Source: Macrophomina tecta (lineage: Eukaryota > Ascomycota > Dothideomycetes > Botryosphaeriales > Botryosphaeriaceae). Taken from it: DNA of 64,000 bases. Below are positions 20,720 through 31,998 of the stretch, one piece after another (positions within the stretch are counted from its first letter, which is position 1; each line of letters begins with the position of its first letter). The notes beneath the pieces are model-generated. The model did not search any database. It was not told the DNA's origin and saw nothing but the letters and a program-made list of their open reading frames with translations. The position numbers and the translations under genes are program-made. The DNA lies in assembly GCA_024180945.1 (NCBI GenBank), contig JAKSGN010000003.1, forward strand, positions 3,534,001 to 3,598,000, read 5' to 3'.

Positions 20720-23384
20720 ACAAGTCTCTAGCAGGAGTCGTGAAGACAGTTTGAATGCGTTAAAGTCATAGATGGGCGATAGTGGTCGGGTGTAGCAGGG
20801 AGCGCAGTGATGGGAGATCACTCGATTCCGAGGCGCAGGGAAAGCACATGACTTTGACATGGCGTATACGTAAGACAGCTGGACAACATTGCTCATTTGG
20901 TAGCTTCTCTATTACACAATCGTTCCTTTTCAAAATTTAGCCGTGTTACTGCTTTTCTCGACACGCTCCTCCTTCCTTAGTAAGGCTACTAAACTAAATT
21001 CGACAATAGCGTGCAAAAGACTGCATTGATGATCAAGTACGTAAGGATTGCACATGTGGCTTCGAGTATTCTGGGTTCGATCATTTGCCCAATGTCCTGG
21101 AAGAGGCAAAAACAATACTCTGCAGATGCTTTCCTAAACCCACTGATTTTCATTCTAATCCTGCTCCCTGAGCTGAAGGCAGATTGAGACGGTAAGTATA
21201 TGAAGCGCAGTTTCTCCAGCTGCCACTATGGTTCTCGCGTCACCGAGGAGCCATCGAAAGCGTCCAGACGGTCTCATGTAACCAGTGCTATGCGGACGTA
21301 CCATGGTTCCATGGTGTGAGGCATGAAGATGACCAAGGCAAACGCATCAGGCTGGAGTGGGTGTTTGCATATGAGAAGAGGCGGAGCAGAGGACTAAGCA
21401 GAAGCCGACGGCACGGCCCTTGATATACAAGGCTGCCAAGCGGGGGTTATGACATTATCGTGCGATTAGCGAATGGCTCTGACTGCCAGTAGAGTACAGG
21501 ACAGGGTCATGCGAGCCAAATTCCACCGGCCGGCACCCCTCATCTCCACCTCACTTTATGCGCTTCGCGTTCATGAGTGCCATCATCCTAGCGCTCTGCG
21601 ATACAGGACACCACTCGCCGCCCGCGCCAGTTACAGCGCGGCTGACTCCCGCAAACGCTTCTCCCGCACTAATAGTCTCCGACTCACGAGTCTTCCAATG
21701 GCACTGTCGATGTCGAAAATTCTAATTACGATCGGAAATTAAGCGTTCCTGCTGCACGATGTACAGTACGTATCCGCGTGCCGTGGGCGGAAATATACTT
21801 TGGGCTTGGACGGGATAAAGCAGTTGCGACGTTCGACGATCATGTACCCGGGGAGGCCTGGGGCTGCCCACTGGATGGATAAATCGATTCTGATCCGAAC
21901 GAGGAGGGGGCGTAGCACGGCAGGGCGGCAGTGCCCGTAGCCCTGGGTCCGCAACAGCACCGTGGACGTACAGACACAGGAAGACTGCAGGCAGATCTAC
22001 CGCAAATCCTGATGATCGAGCATCATGCACGCCTACCAAGGAAGTAAAGCCATGGTCCTGCTCGAAAGTTCGATTGGCATGGATTGTCCCGACACTGTTG
22101 CGCTGACGGCGACACCGCAGCCAGAGTCGGGAGAGAAAGACACCGCCGGAGTGGTCCTCCGCTGCCGTGTTACCTAGCATTGTGGACGCCTGCAGCACCG
22201 ACGTTCGAGTTCGAAGATTTTGCCTACCGGAAAGAGGGAGCGGCGATGAAGATGGCTCCGGTTATTGGCAGGAAGCAATGGCAGTCTCGGGACTTCACTG
22301 GGAGACATGCATGGTTCAAAGGCACACGGCATATGGTCAAGCCGTGGCACGCGCTCCATTGCTGCGCTCTGCAGTCCTTCGAGTATCCAGACGTCGGAAC
22401 TTCACCTGCACACTGTTGAGAACAGCAAAGAGCCACCCGTTTCCGGAAGTCTTCTCAGACAAGCAATTGAGGTCGCGGTGCAGTGTCTCCCCGAAGCCTC
22501 TGAATTTCAGAAGGGCGCACGAGGCCAAAAGGAGCACCATTCGTCCTTCTCCAACCGGCAACCAACCGCTATCAGGAGGACCTCACACCGTACAACGTAA
22601 AACTTGCAGGGCGATGGACAATCCGAAGCCAAAGTCCCATCACTTCCCGGCCTCCACCACGCATCGCCCAACCTGCCCCGTCCCATTGGCCGCCTCACGT
22701 TACACAGGCCCCACGGCGGACACGAGACGGGGGCGTCACGGCATGTATTCTCCAATCCAGCCCCACTCCACGCAGGCGCATTACTCTAGCGCTGTGTTAC
22801 CTACCGCCTCCTCTCTACGTTCGAAGTTGTTCTGCAACGCAACGTGGTTGGTCCGCCGCGCCGGCGTTGAGCAATAGGCAGTGGTTATACGCTGCTGATA
22901 GACGCTCGTAAGCGAAGGGCGATAGGATGTGAGAAAAAGCGGGATGGTGTGGGACGGCAGATGAATGTTGAACAACGGATATGACTGCGTTGGAAGTTGT
23001 GGGCAGCCGAGGGGCTTGCCGGATTGGGGGGTGTGCAGGCGCTTGCGTTCAGCCAGCCTTTGTTTTGCATAGGCTGATTTCGCGTTTTGACGTGAGTGAG
23101 CGCGCGGGAAACAGGTCACAGCTGGAGCAATCCCGGCGTTTGATGAGCGAATTGTGGTACATATCAGCCCATAGGACATGCACATTGCATTTGTTCATGG
23201 AAGCTCGAGTATCGACATGATCATGAACGCCGTGACCTCCATCTATACCCATGACAGAGAGGATTTCAAAAATGCCCAAGGACCCAGAACGCCATCCGCT
23301 ATGCAGGGTAGGGCAAACCTTTGCCCTCCCCAAGCCAGATACTAGGAAACAGTGCTCGAAGCGGGAAATTAAGACACGGGCTCG
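20720..23384. other. Intergenic between convergent genes
   Basis: This 2.7-kb gap lies between the 3' ends of two converging genes. Open frames of up to 236 codons (for example near 22167-22877) are Arg/Pro/Ser/His-rich with no domain and appear to be by-products of composition. I see no RNA gene or transposon. Confidence 0.5.
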
Positions 23385-24779
23385 TCAAACCTTCAACTCC
23401 TCTGCCCACTTCACCCACCGCTTCACGACCTCATCGACGGCCAAGACGCCTTCCTTCGTAGCCTCGACCTCGAACCACTCCTTATGCTCGCGCCCGCACA
23501 CGTCACACGTGCGCAAGACGCGCTGCTCTGCGAGCTCAATGTGGATCAGGCGCTCGACACGGTGCACGTGGGGCACCTTGCGCACGCCCTCGGCATCGGT
23601 GCCGTCGCCCTTGGGGGCGACGACGTTGTCGGGCGAGCCGCCCGAGGACGAGCGCGGCGAGGGCACGTAGGGGTAGAAGCGCACGAGGCTGGGCGTCTTG
23701 CCGCACTGCGACTCCCACTCCTTCATGCGGCGGTGCACGTTGTTGGCGCGGCCGATCTTCAGGAGGATGTGCGACTTGTTGTCCTTCTTCGCGCGGCCGC
23801 CCGGACTGCGGCTGCTGCTATTTTGGTTCACGCTGTATTGCCGCAGCATGTCGCTGGGGTTGCGGCTGCCCGCGCCGGGGCGTGACTCGCCGGGCGAGAG
23901 GAGTGAGGACGCGTCGCGGTCGCTTGGGGCGGACTGGCCGGTCGTTTCGGTCAGCCAGAAGATGTAGATGAAGCCGGGCTCATCCTTGGCGGAGATGGGC
24001 TTGGAGGCTTCGGCCATGATGGCGGAGGCTGTCTGGGGAGAGACGGTGGAGGGGATGAAGGAAAGGAGACGCTCGGTTGGGTTGTCGCTGTTGGAGGGGC
24101 TGGCAGCCGGCCTCGAGGGCTTGGGAGCCGAGACACTCTGGGGAGGCCGGGAGGTCTGGCTCATCTCTGGCGGTTTGCCGTTGGCCTGCTCCTGCTGCTT
24201 CTTGCGGCGGACGATCTCGTACTCCTCATCTTCGCCGCCCAGGCACAGGCAGCACAGACTTGCCCAGAATCCAGGCTCGCTCTTCTGCACGGGGAGCCTG
24301 TATGTACCTGGGCGGTTGGGCCCGTTGGTTGGCACGGACATCAGCGGGCCGTTGATGTTGTTCCATGTCGGTGGCCGCTGGATCTTGCCATTGGCCTGGC
24401 CTGACGGACGAGGTTTCTTGCCGGGCTTGGAGCCATCGTCGACGTCCAATATGCCCAGTCTTCCGACTAGCGAGTCGACGCTGTTGCGCTGCTGCAGGGG
24501 AACAATGTGTGTCTCCTCAACGTGGGCACCCTGATTGGCAGGGGTGCTGTTCACAAGCTTCTCGGCCTGGTCCTTGTGTTGCCAGCAGAAATAGGCGGCG
24601 GCGCCCTCGTTCTCGCTGATTGAGGTGACGGCGAGCACACCACTCTTCGAGGGCTTAGCGGCGGCAATGTCGCGGCGGCAGGGCCGGCCTGCGGAGGTGA
24701 CGCCTTTACATGTTGTGGCGGGATTCTTCGAGTCGTTGCGGCCTATGAGGCCGTTGGCTTTCGGGAAGTGCGGCGGCAT
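23385..24779 (-). CDS. DUF1766 / T5orf172-type GIY-YIG protein (Mug113-like)
   Basis: This single-exon gene of 464 aa carries a GIY-YIG-type fold in the DUF1766 branch. The fold begins at GFIYIFWLTE (269-278); the KIGRANNVHRRMKEW motif (341-355) has the Arg typical of the GIY-YIG active centre, and VERLIHIEL (408-416) supplies the Glu. A Cys pair CDVCG (425-429) and a C-terminal WF/WVKW segment follow, as in fission yeast Mug113-type proteins. Near the N-terminus Cys24, Cys34, Cys65 and His68 could form a small zinc site (TCKGVTSAGRPC...CWQH). The middle is disordered. Whether this branch cuts DNA is not settled. Start ATG 24779 lies divergent to Sec72 with 682 bases between. Confidence 0.88.
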   Translation of the reverse strand: MPPHFPKANGLIGRNDSKNPATTCKGVTSAGRPCRRDIAAAKPSKSGVLAVTSISENEGAAAYFCWQHKDQAEKLVNSTPANQGAHVEETHIVPLQQRNSVDSLVGRLGILDVDDGSKPGKKPRPSGQANGKIQRPPTWNNINGPLMSVPTNGPNRPGTYRLPVQKSEPGFWASLCCLCLGGEDEEYEIVRRKKQQEQANGKPPEMSQTSRPPQSVSAPKPSRPAASPSNSDNPTERLLSFIPSTVSPQTASAIMAEASKPISAKDEPGFIYIFWLTETTGQSAPSDRDASSLLSPGESRPGAGSRNPSDMLRQYSVNQNSSSRSPGGRAKKDNKSHILLKIGRANNVHRRMKEWESQCGKTPSLVRFYPYVPSPRSSSGGSPDNVVAPKGDGTDAEGVRKVPHVHRVERLIHIELAEQRVLRTCDVCGREHKEWFEVEATKEGVLAVDEVVKRWVKWAEELKV

Positions 24780-25461
24780 GAGCGATAGAGGGGGGCGGAT
24801 CGGAGCGAGTGTGATGGCAAAGATGTGTCAGGACTCGCGGAGAGCGGAGTTAGCAGGCTTGGGGGTTAGCTGAACGAAGGTGATAGCGAGAGGGCTCGAG
24901 CTCTTGGGTGTCTGCTGTCAAGTCATGAGGTGTACAGCGCTTAGAAAGGAGCCATTTCGTCACAGGGCCCAGCGGTGAACGAGTTGGCAGCGGGCAGGGC
25001 GGCTACCCGGGCAGGGCACAGCAGCGCAGAAGCGCGCTGGAGAACTGTGCGGTGGCTGGATGCGAGGTTGGTGGAGACCGAGGACGCGACTCCACAGCGA
25101 ATCAATAGTCGCGGCCGACTACCGGCTCGGGAACAGCGGCAGCCTTTGCGACATTGCGGCCAGGACATCGGGCTCCATTCTCCTGTGACGCGGGCGGCCC
25201 GAAGCCGCATCGAGGGCGTGGCGCTGGGGGTGTGGCTGTGAGTGCCAAGGAGGCCGAACCCTTGCATGCAGCTGTCCGTGTCGTGTTGTCCTCTTTCAAC
25301 ACCATCTTCGCCGCCCACACACCACTTCACGCGCACGTCCCCAAGCACACGCATATCCAGCCTCGGCCGAGCCCGCGCCATCACAGGACACAACCTGATT
25401 TTCGCGTCAATCCGCGTCGCCGCCGAAACCGAGCCGTCGCTCGCTCACCACACGCACCGCC
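24780..25461. promoter_or_regulatory. Shared divergent promoter region, DUF1766 gene / SEC72
   Basis: These 682 bases separate the two start codons, so both promoters must lie here. No TATA box is evident. Close to the SEC72 start the sequence becomes C-rich (CCACACACC stretches), as in fungal leaders. Confidence 0.55.
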
Positions 25462-26070
25462 ATGGAGGACGAGACGTTCGTGCAGCTGCCGCTGCAGATG
25501 GACCCGCAGACCAAGGCGGTCTCCGCCCACAATGCCTCGCCCGCCCTGCAGCGCGAGCTGGACGAACTCAACCAGCTGCACCGGCAATTCCTCACGCTCG
25601 AGACGCCCGGCCAGACACCGCCGCCGCCCGTCCCCGTCAACCCCAAGCGCAGCGCGCAAATCACCAAGCTCCGCGAGTCGGGCAACGCTTCATTCAAGAA
25701 GGGGCAATACGCCGAGGCGGCCAAGTTCTATACCCTCGCCATCGACATGGCTCTGGCGCGCCCGCAGTGGGAGCCCTCGGGCCTCGTCCGTGAGGAGACG
25801 TCGGCGCTCTATGCCAACCGCGCTCAGGCGTACATGTCACTGCAGGATTGGGCGTCGGGCGCGGTCGATGCCGAGATCAGTGTGGATTTGAAGAGGGTGC
25901 AGAACGCGAAGGCGTGGTGGAGGAGGGGCCGCTGCCTGCTGGAGATGGGCCGGGCCAAGGAAGCCCGCGACTGGGTCGCGCAGGCCCGCGAGTTTGAGCC
26001 AGCTGAGGCGGACCTGCAGGCTCTGGCCAAGGAGATCGAGGCGGCAATTGAGAAGGGCAAGAGCGATTGA
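25462..26070 (+). CDS. SEC72: Sec72-like subunit of the Sec63 post-translational translocon
   Basis: The single-exon product is 202 aa, with ATG 25462 in a good CGCCATGG context. Residues ~65-195 form TPR-type helical repeats (RESGNASFKKGQYAEAAKFYTLAID; SALYANRAQAYMSLQDWASGAVDAEISVDLK; AWWRRGRCLLEMGRAKEARDWVAQAREFEP). The Pro-rich linker before them and the overall length fit fungal Sec72. In yeast, Sec72 pairs with Sec71 in the Sec62/Sec63 complex on the cytosolic face of the ER and helps receive Hsp70-bound precursors. No signal peptide or membrane helix is present, as expected for a peripheral subunit. A generic small TPR co-chaperone is the alternative. Confidence 0.85.
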   Translation: MEDETFVQLPLQMDPQTKAVSAHNASPALQRELDELNQLHRQFLTLETPGQTPPPPVPVNPKRSAQITKLRESGNASFKKGQYAEAAKFYTLAIDMALARPQWEPSGLVREETSALYANRAQAYMSLQDWASGAVDAEISVDLKRVQNAKAWWRRGRCLLEMGRAKEARDWVAQAREFEPAEADLQALAKEIEAAIEKGKSD

Positions 26071-27027
26071 GCGGGGCTAGCCTGGGATGCACAAAGGAAC
26101 GGGAGATGTACAGCCGCAGTGGAGAAGACATGATGCACGAGGGAAGCCCTTCTCGGGCGGGAGATCAGTGGAGGCACAGCCAGACCCCGCGTGAAACGTG
26201 GGACAGGGCTGGCGAAAGCTGGGGGTGAACGGAGATTATCTGGCGATAGCTGGAGATCATAAGGCGCACTGGCGTAGCGGGCGCGCATGGGACTTCTTGC
26301 ACTGGGACTGGGTTGGTTCAAATAGCAGAGGATCCTCAAAGCCACAGTAGGTAGATAATGGCATCCGTAAGCGCGGAGTGAACCGTTCGGACACGCAAGA
26401 GGACGGGGGCTGAGCTGGGGATGAGTGGGAGCGGAATGCGGCGGACGTGCTGCAGGTCGCAACCTCGCCCAAGCAACACGCAAGACTGCCGAGCCGCATG
26501 TTCGCCCACCCGCCCTCCAACGGCCGGCGCTCCCGATGACGTCGCAGGGCAGCGCAACCAGCGCAGCGTCTCCGCCCTGCCAACGGCCAAAGCTGCAGGC
26601 CGCATGACCGCCCACGGCACGGCGATGCCGACAGCCCAGTGGTCGGGCCGGTGGAAGGAGGCAGAAGGGCGGCGGTCAGGGATCAGCCGCAAACTGCGCC
26701 ACGGATCCAGAAAAACAGCAGGGCGCGACACGAGTCCCCGGCGCGCCTTGGCCTCAGGTAAACACCCTCGCTCGCTCTGCTGCGGCCACCCATCGAGGCT
26801 GAGACGCCGTGACGACAAGCAATCAAATCCGAGCTCCGGCTGTCTACATCTTCTCCTCCTGCATCCTCGCTCCTGCAACCTTCACTCGCTGCTCGCCTGT
26901 CCGCTCACAGCAACTCTATCTCCCCCCAAACAAACACCCGCCTGCCCTCCCGGCTCAGGGAACGCCTCGTATCGACGCCTAACCAGGCACTCCCTTTCCA
27001 CCGCTCCTCCCCAGCGCTCTTCCCACC
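26071..27027. other. Intergenic, leader of the MARVEL gene
   Basis: The last ~170 bases before ATG 27028 are C/T-rich and look like that gene's leader. A long plus-strand frame (26421-27527) spans this region and the introns of the MARVEL gene without protein character. Confidence 0.55.
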
Positions 27028-28194
27028 ATGCGCGTCCAGCAAAGCAAAATCCAGAAGAGCAAGACGGCCTGTCATGCCATCCAGGGTCTTCTCATCTTCG
27101 TCGCCGGCTGCATCACCCTCTCAATCTTCACGAAAGAAGGCAGCACCGATGGCAGGACAAAATACTTCTTCGCCCTGGTACGCCCGGCCTGCTTGTCCTC
27201 CATTCGCCGGAAAACCTTGCTGACCACTTTCTGCAGTGCTTCCTCACCCTGCCCGCCCTGATATACCTTGTTGCTGTGCCCATGTGGAGCAGAACAGTGC
27301 GTTTTGCCAGCGCCTACGCCTTTGCCGGTGTCGACCTCATCTACTCCGTAAGCGCGGCCCCTTGCATGCGCTGCATAATCGGAGGATATTCTGCTGACAC
27401 GGGATTTGCAGATACTATGGTTTGCTGCCTTCATTGCCGTCGCAACATGGAACTCGGATGGTATCAGCGCCGGCGCCAAGGAAGCAAAAACAGACAAAGG
27501 CAACTGCACCACCTTTGCATACGGTAACGAGCTCAAGTGCAACCTGAGCAAGGCCACCGTCGGATTCGGCGTTGTTATCTGGTGAGTGCTATTTTTACCA
27601 TTCCCCTCCTTCCCGCACTTTTCGCCGAGCACGCCAAGTTAACGTCATCCCCGTAGCGTCCTCTTCATCGCAACCACCATTATCTCCTTCTACTACGTCA
27701 CCGTCTTCCGCCGCACCGGCGTCCTCGTCGGCGCCGAGGGCAACACTCCCCCCGGCGGCGAGTCGACGACCTACTTTGGCGGCTCGACGGCCTACGAAGC
27801 GGCCTCGAAGCACGACGACGACAACGGCGCCTGGAACAGCAACACGCAGGACATTGAGGTCGCCTCGTCGCACTACGACCATCACGACGCCAACGACTTC
27901 GGCGCCCCGCTCAATGCGCCCCCTGTCCCCCCGCTGCCCGCTATGGGTGGTGCCGCCTCGGCCGCTGCCATCTACACGCCGCTCGTCGACGGCCGCGACA
28001 CCGAGGACGGCAGGCACCCCGGCCAGCCGCTCAGCTGGGGCGAGGACCGCTTCGGCAATGACCACCCCGCCTACAGGCCCTCGCCGCCGCCCGCCGCTGG
28101 TGAGAGCCAGGCTTTCCATATTGCCCCGAGCGCGCTGAGCCCGCCTGCCTCGTACGATGATTACAGGACAAAGAATTACAGTTTCGGCTCATAG
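27028..28194 (+). CDS. MARVEL-domain membrane protein
   Basis: Four exons, 27028-27177, 27237-27347, 27412-27581 and 27657-28194, give 322 aa. Introns are 59, 64 and 75 nt in phases 0, 0 and 2. Four hydrophobic segments make up the MARVEL domain: AIQGLLIFVAGCITLSIF, FLTLPALIYLVAV, the pair FAGVDLIYS-ILWFAAFIAVATW, and GFGVVICVLFIATTIISFYYVTVF. The loop between helices 3 and 4 has the two Cys (GNCTTF, LKCNLS) seen in fungal members. The ~170-residue C-terminal tail is hydrophilic and rich in Gly, Asp and Pro, and is presumably cytosolic. MARVEL proteins organise plasma-membrane or vesicle lipid domains. The specific role here is unknown. Confidence 0.88.
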
Positions 28195-30596
28195 AGAGAC
28201 CAGAAAAAGAAAGCAAAAAGGCCGGATAAGCTAATGAACATGTAATGACGCGGGAGTAATCATCATCATATCATCATCACCTTGTATAGAAAGGGAAAAG
28301 GAGTATGTGGGCGGTTGGATCGTATTTTTTTTTCTTTTTTTTTCCTACCATCATCGTCGGACGCACTTTAGCGAGCTCTCTCATATCATCGTTGGAGGGA
28401 GGGGGGTTTTGATCTCTTCCTTGCCTCTCCTCAGTCAGGAAAGATCTTGAGTTGTACTCAACTCCTCGTTTCTCATGGAAAGGCTGGAGGTTGCAACGAA
28501 GGCGGAGGAACAGGAGCAGGAGTGGAGGGAGAGATACCCAGGATTTTTCTCAACTGTCAGGGCCGTCTTCCGTCTTACATCGGAAAACAGAAAGGTTTCG
28601 AAGGTACTCTTATCTCTGTTCAGTTTTCAGGCAGAAACCGAACTATAAGGAACAGATTAACATAAATCTTGCTTGGTGTCCTCATGCTACATTTGAGTTC
28701 CTTAGGGCCTCCTGCCTCGCTTGCGTTCGTTGATCCCCATCGTCACCTCGTTCTCCCCCTCTTTTGCTCCGCCGTTAGCCGTCGCCCTGGGAACGTCCTT
28801 GCACCTGCTCGGCATCGTCGATATCGTACGTTTACTTCGCCACCCACCATGCTGAGGGGAACTGAGACAAAGCACGTCATCTTTCAAGCAATATGTTACA
28901 CGCGGTCGGCCGGGCGTAGAGTGTGGTGGGTGTTAGTTCACTTTCAGCTCTTGGTACTCCGTCGCTTACTCGATCGGGCTTCTTAGGTTGCCCAATCAAG
29001 GTTTTTCGTTGTCTGCTTGGAGAAGTAGAAGGGGACCCATGTCGTTTCAGGTTGAGACTGCGCGACAAGACAGGGAATCGCTTTCTTGTGGGTGGCTCGG
29101 GATCCACGCGCACGCACCTACTCTTCTCCTTCGCAATGCGTTACCAGGGGCGGTTTGAGTTCCTTCTGGAGCGCAAGGCAATCAAGCATGCTGCGGAGAT
29201 AGAGCACTGATCCCCGTTGACTGGGGCGGACCTCATTGCGGTGATTGGGGAGGAGATGGATGAGGACAGATGACACTGCTCCGTCTACAGTGCTTGGAGA
29301 TGGTATGTGGGGTAATGAGTCGTTTGGGATACACTGCGTCGGTTGGCAATGGCCTCTCCGCATGCCTCTTTGCCTCGTTGTAGTTGAGCACGTCGTGTCA
29401 CGCAAAGTGGCAGCGCAGTCCAACCGGTTACGATAGACGAGCGCAATTTGTGATGGTGAGTTTAAATAACAAACCTCCCGCACGAGAAACTCTGATGTTT
29501 TGACTTTCGCATAGGCAGGCGGAGAAGTGGCGTAGATCATTGCTTGGTGGCCGCAGTTAATATATGCTTGTGCTGCGTGAGTAAGGTTGCGACTACGTCT
29601 GGCATCACCTGAATGGGCTGTAATAGGTGTGGCTGCTTGTATATCTCGACCATTTCGCGTCTGGTAGGGCTGCTTCCGTGAAGAGGAGTAAGTGATGGTG
29701 TGCAGATCTGGAGAGGCTGCGGGTGGTTGATGTGAACATGAGGCAGTATTCGCTTGTGAGGTGGGATCATTGCGGTGAGGGTAGAGGGCATCCGACACTC
29801 GTTCAATGCAAACATATCAGGTCTATTTAGCTGCCAATTGATATCCCATGAGCAGTTCTCGACTATCACGAGCACAGTTACTGGTCCTCTTGGTTTGAAG
29901 AGGTTTTCTGCACACTGTTACTTCCAGCCCAGGCTGCAAGCTTAGAATAAGCACCTGGCCTTTTGATTTCCGTAGCTCCGCACCATCATGGATCAGAGAA
30001 ACTACTCACAATTACGAGTGATCGAGTCACATTGACAGAGGATTGTGCGTCTGCATAGTTTGCTTTGACGAAACATACCGAAGTCTTGATATTGAGAATG
30101 TACGTCAACCAGCAATCAACAAATAAGCTTAAGCCCACTGTTTTACGTCAGAAGAATGTTTATTCTCTTGAAGGTTTAAGGGGTTCACAGGAACAGGCAA
30201 GCATGGAGCTAAGTCTTCCCTTCTTCGAAGTGAAGAGCTCAAGTCTTAGGGAAGCCTTTCGTGCAGGGCTACCCAATGCATCTTCCCTAGAGTCCCTCAG
30301 TGTAAAACACACTTTCAAGATACTCCAGCAACCAAAGCTTGTCGTGATTACAGGCGAGTTCACCAGGCATCTTCGAACCTCCCAGAAACTCCAACGCAGG
30401 CGAGGAAACGGGTATAAAGACGGACACTTCCAGCCGTTCAAAGTAGAACCTCATCAGCAAGCAAACTGATCCTCAAACACAACCGACAGCTTCATTCATT
30501 CATTTTTTCATTCATTCCAACCTCAGAATTCACACACTCTTTATAAAGCACCGCGAAACAAAAGCAGCAAGAAAAGAGCCCGTCACTCCACCTAAC
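28195..30596. other. Intergenic upstream of the Gly/Asp-rich secreted protein
   Basis: The first 250 bases look like the 3' region of the MARVEL gene (T-rich, TCATCA repeats near 28260). A 226-codon minus-strand frame (29118-29798) shows no domain. The promoter of the next gene lies at the right end. Confidence 0.5.
30413..30418 (+). promoter_or_regulatory. TATA box of the Gly/Asp-rich secreted protein gene
   Basis: GGTATAAAGA lies 179 bases before ATG 30597 and is followed by CA-rich, ATT-rich leader DNA. Sequence and distance fit a regulated fungal promoter. Confidence 0.6.
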
Positions 30597-31406
30597 ATGC
30601 ACGTCCCAACCTCCATCCTCCTCCCCCTCTTCCTCACCGCCTCCACCATCTCCGCCCTCCCCCTCGATAACAACGACAATCGCCACCATGCCGCCAAGCG
30701 CGCCCCTATTGAGGCCGCCTTTGACGTGCCCGCGAACCTCGACACCGCCATGAACGACATGCCCGACATGGCCGACGGCGGAGGCGGCAACATCAACCCT
30801 GATCGCCGCCTTCGCGCCCGTCGTCCCGGCGACGATGACAATGGCGGCGTCTTCAACGAAGAACTCTTCGAGCTCGATGATGAAAATGACGAGGATGACG
30901 AGGAAGGCACCACGCTTCCGCTGGGGGGAGGCGGTGGAGCTTTCGGAGGCGGCGGAGGCGGTAGAGCTTTTGGTGGCGGTATTGGTGGTGGTGGTGGTGG
31001 TGGTGGTGGCTCCAAGAAGCTGAGGGTCAGACAGAACTCCCAGTCGTCCAGTGAAGGCCATGACCACAGCATCAGCTCCGGTGGCGCCAGCGGAGCAGGT
31101 GATGGAACAACTGAGCACAGCGCCAATCCAGACCTGTCCAGCCTGGCATCGTGCGGCGGGGCTGGCGGTGGCACCAACGGCCTCGGAACTAGCCTTATGG
31201 GCCAGCAGAGTGAGCAACCGGAGCAAGAGGCTGATGATGGAGGTGAGAGCGGCGAAGGCGATACCGGCGGTGCTGGTGGTCCCAGTGGAGGACAGCGCGT
31301 CAGACGCGAGGACCGCCGCGGAGGCGACGATGACAGGCATGGTAGAGGTCAGGGCCGCGGCCGTGGTAGGGGCCGTGGTAGGGGCCGTGGTAGTCGCCGT
31401 GGATGA
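30597..31406 (+). CDS. Secreted Gly/Asp/Arg-rich low-complexity protein with Kex2 sites
   Basis: This single-exon gene encodes 269 aa; ATG 30597 has an AACATGC context. Residues 1-20 are a signal peptide (cut after ISA). A KR site at 34-35 could release a short propeptide, and further basic sites occur at DRRLRARR (~69-76), SKKLRVR (~139-145) and VRRED near 235. The order of segments is: propeptide, an Asp/Glu block (~93-103), a poly-Gly block (~110-138), a Ser/Gly linker with one Cys, and a C-terminal Gly-Arg tail of about ten GR units. I recognise no family. The mix of acidic, glycine and GR segments is what one sees in wall-associated or peptide-precursor proteins; function is not assigned. 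The long frame on the other strand is its shadow. Confidence 0.75.
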   Translation: MHVPTSILLPLFLTASTISALPLDNNDNRHHAAKRAPIEAAFDVPANLDTAMNDMPDMADGGGGNINPDRRLRARRPGDDDNGGVFNEELFELDDENDEDDEEGTTLPLGGGGGAFGGGGGGRAFGGGIGGGGGGGGGSKKLRVRQNSQSSSEGHDHSISSGGASGAGDGTTEHSANPDLSSLASCGGAGGGTNGLGTSLMGQQSEQPEQEADDGGESGEGDTGGAGGPSGGQRVRREDRRGGDDDRHGRGQGRGRGRGRGRGRGSRRG

Positions 31407-31998
31407 TCTGATCAGTAAACTGATTATTCAAATCTGGCAAGAGCTGGGTGCTCGTTGGGGCCTGACGTATCTCACAAAGATGCTGAGGGGGTTTCTTTTG
31501 TGTTCACCTGGACACTTCCGCTCTTTCGAGACCGCGACATTGTGATATTCTAGTTGTTTTTATTGTAATCGAAATTTCAGTGGTCATAGGGTGCTTGCGC
31601 CGAAGGCTATACACAACAAGTGTAAAATGTATGAAATTTGTGCTGTTTTGCAAAACGAAATATTTGTTTTGAGAACTGCTAAAAATTTGATTCCACATTT
31701 GTCCATACGCGTGTCCAGTAGCTCACCAACAATCTACTACAATCTGTTTGACGTATCAAAAGGGGCTCGAGAAACAGGAACAAAACGAAAAATAAGTGTG
31801 CCTTTAGCAGAGGGTGACCCCAAGGTGGGGTTACACACCCACCGAAAAAAGTAAAACCGAGTGTCAAGAGTGCAGGCTCTTGGAAACTTCTGATAGACAT
31901 CTCGTACAAAAACTTCTCTTCAATGTCGTGGAGAATTGCGAGGCTCGATAAAGGACCACTAGTATGTGACTGTCGATGCGGCTTCTGCACAAGCCAAT
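31407..31998. other. Intergenic between convergent genes
   Basis: These 592 bases hold the 3' ends of two converging genes and are AT-richer than the flanks. No gene is seen. Confidence 0.6.

Noticed and set aside
22167..22877. 236-codon plus-strand frame in a long gap
   Set aside because: It is rich in Arg, Ser, Pro and His without hydrophobic core or motif; overlapping frames on both strands are similarly open, as expected by chance.
29118..29798. 226-codon minus-strand frame
   Set aside because: There is no recognisable domain, no good start context and no splice partner.
30492..31340. 282-codon frame on the minus strand
   Set aside because: It lies exactly antisense to the Gly-rich secreted protein; its Ala/Val/Thr runs are the complement of the GGN repeats, and it starts in the other gene's leader.
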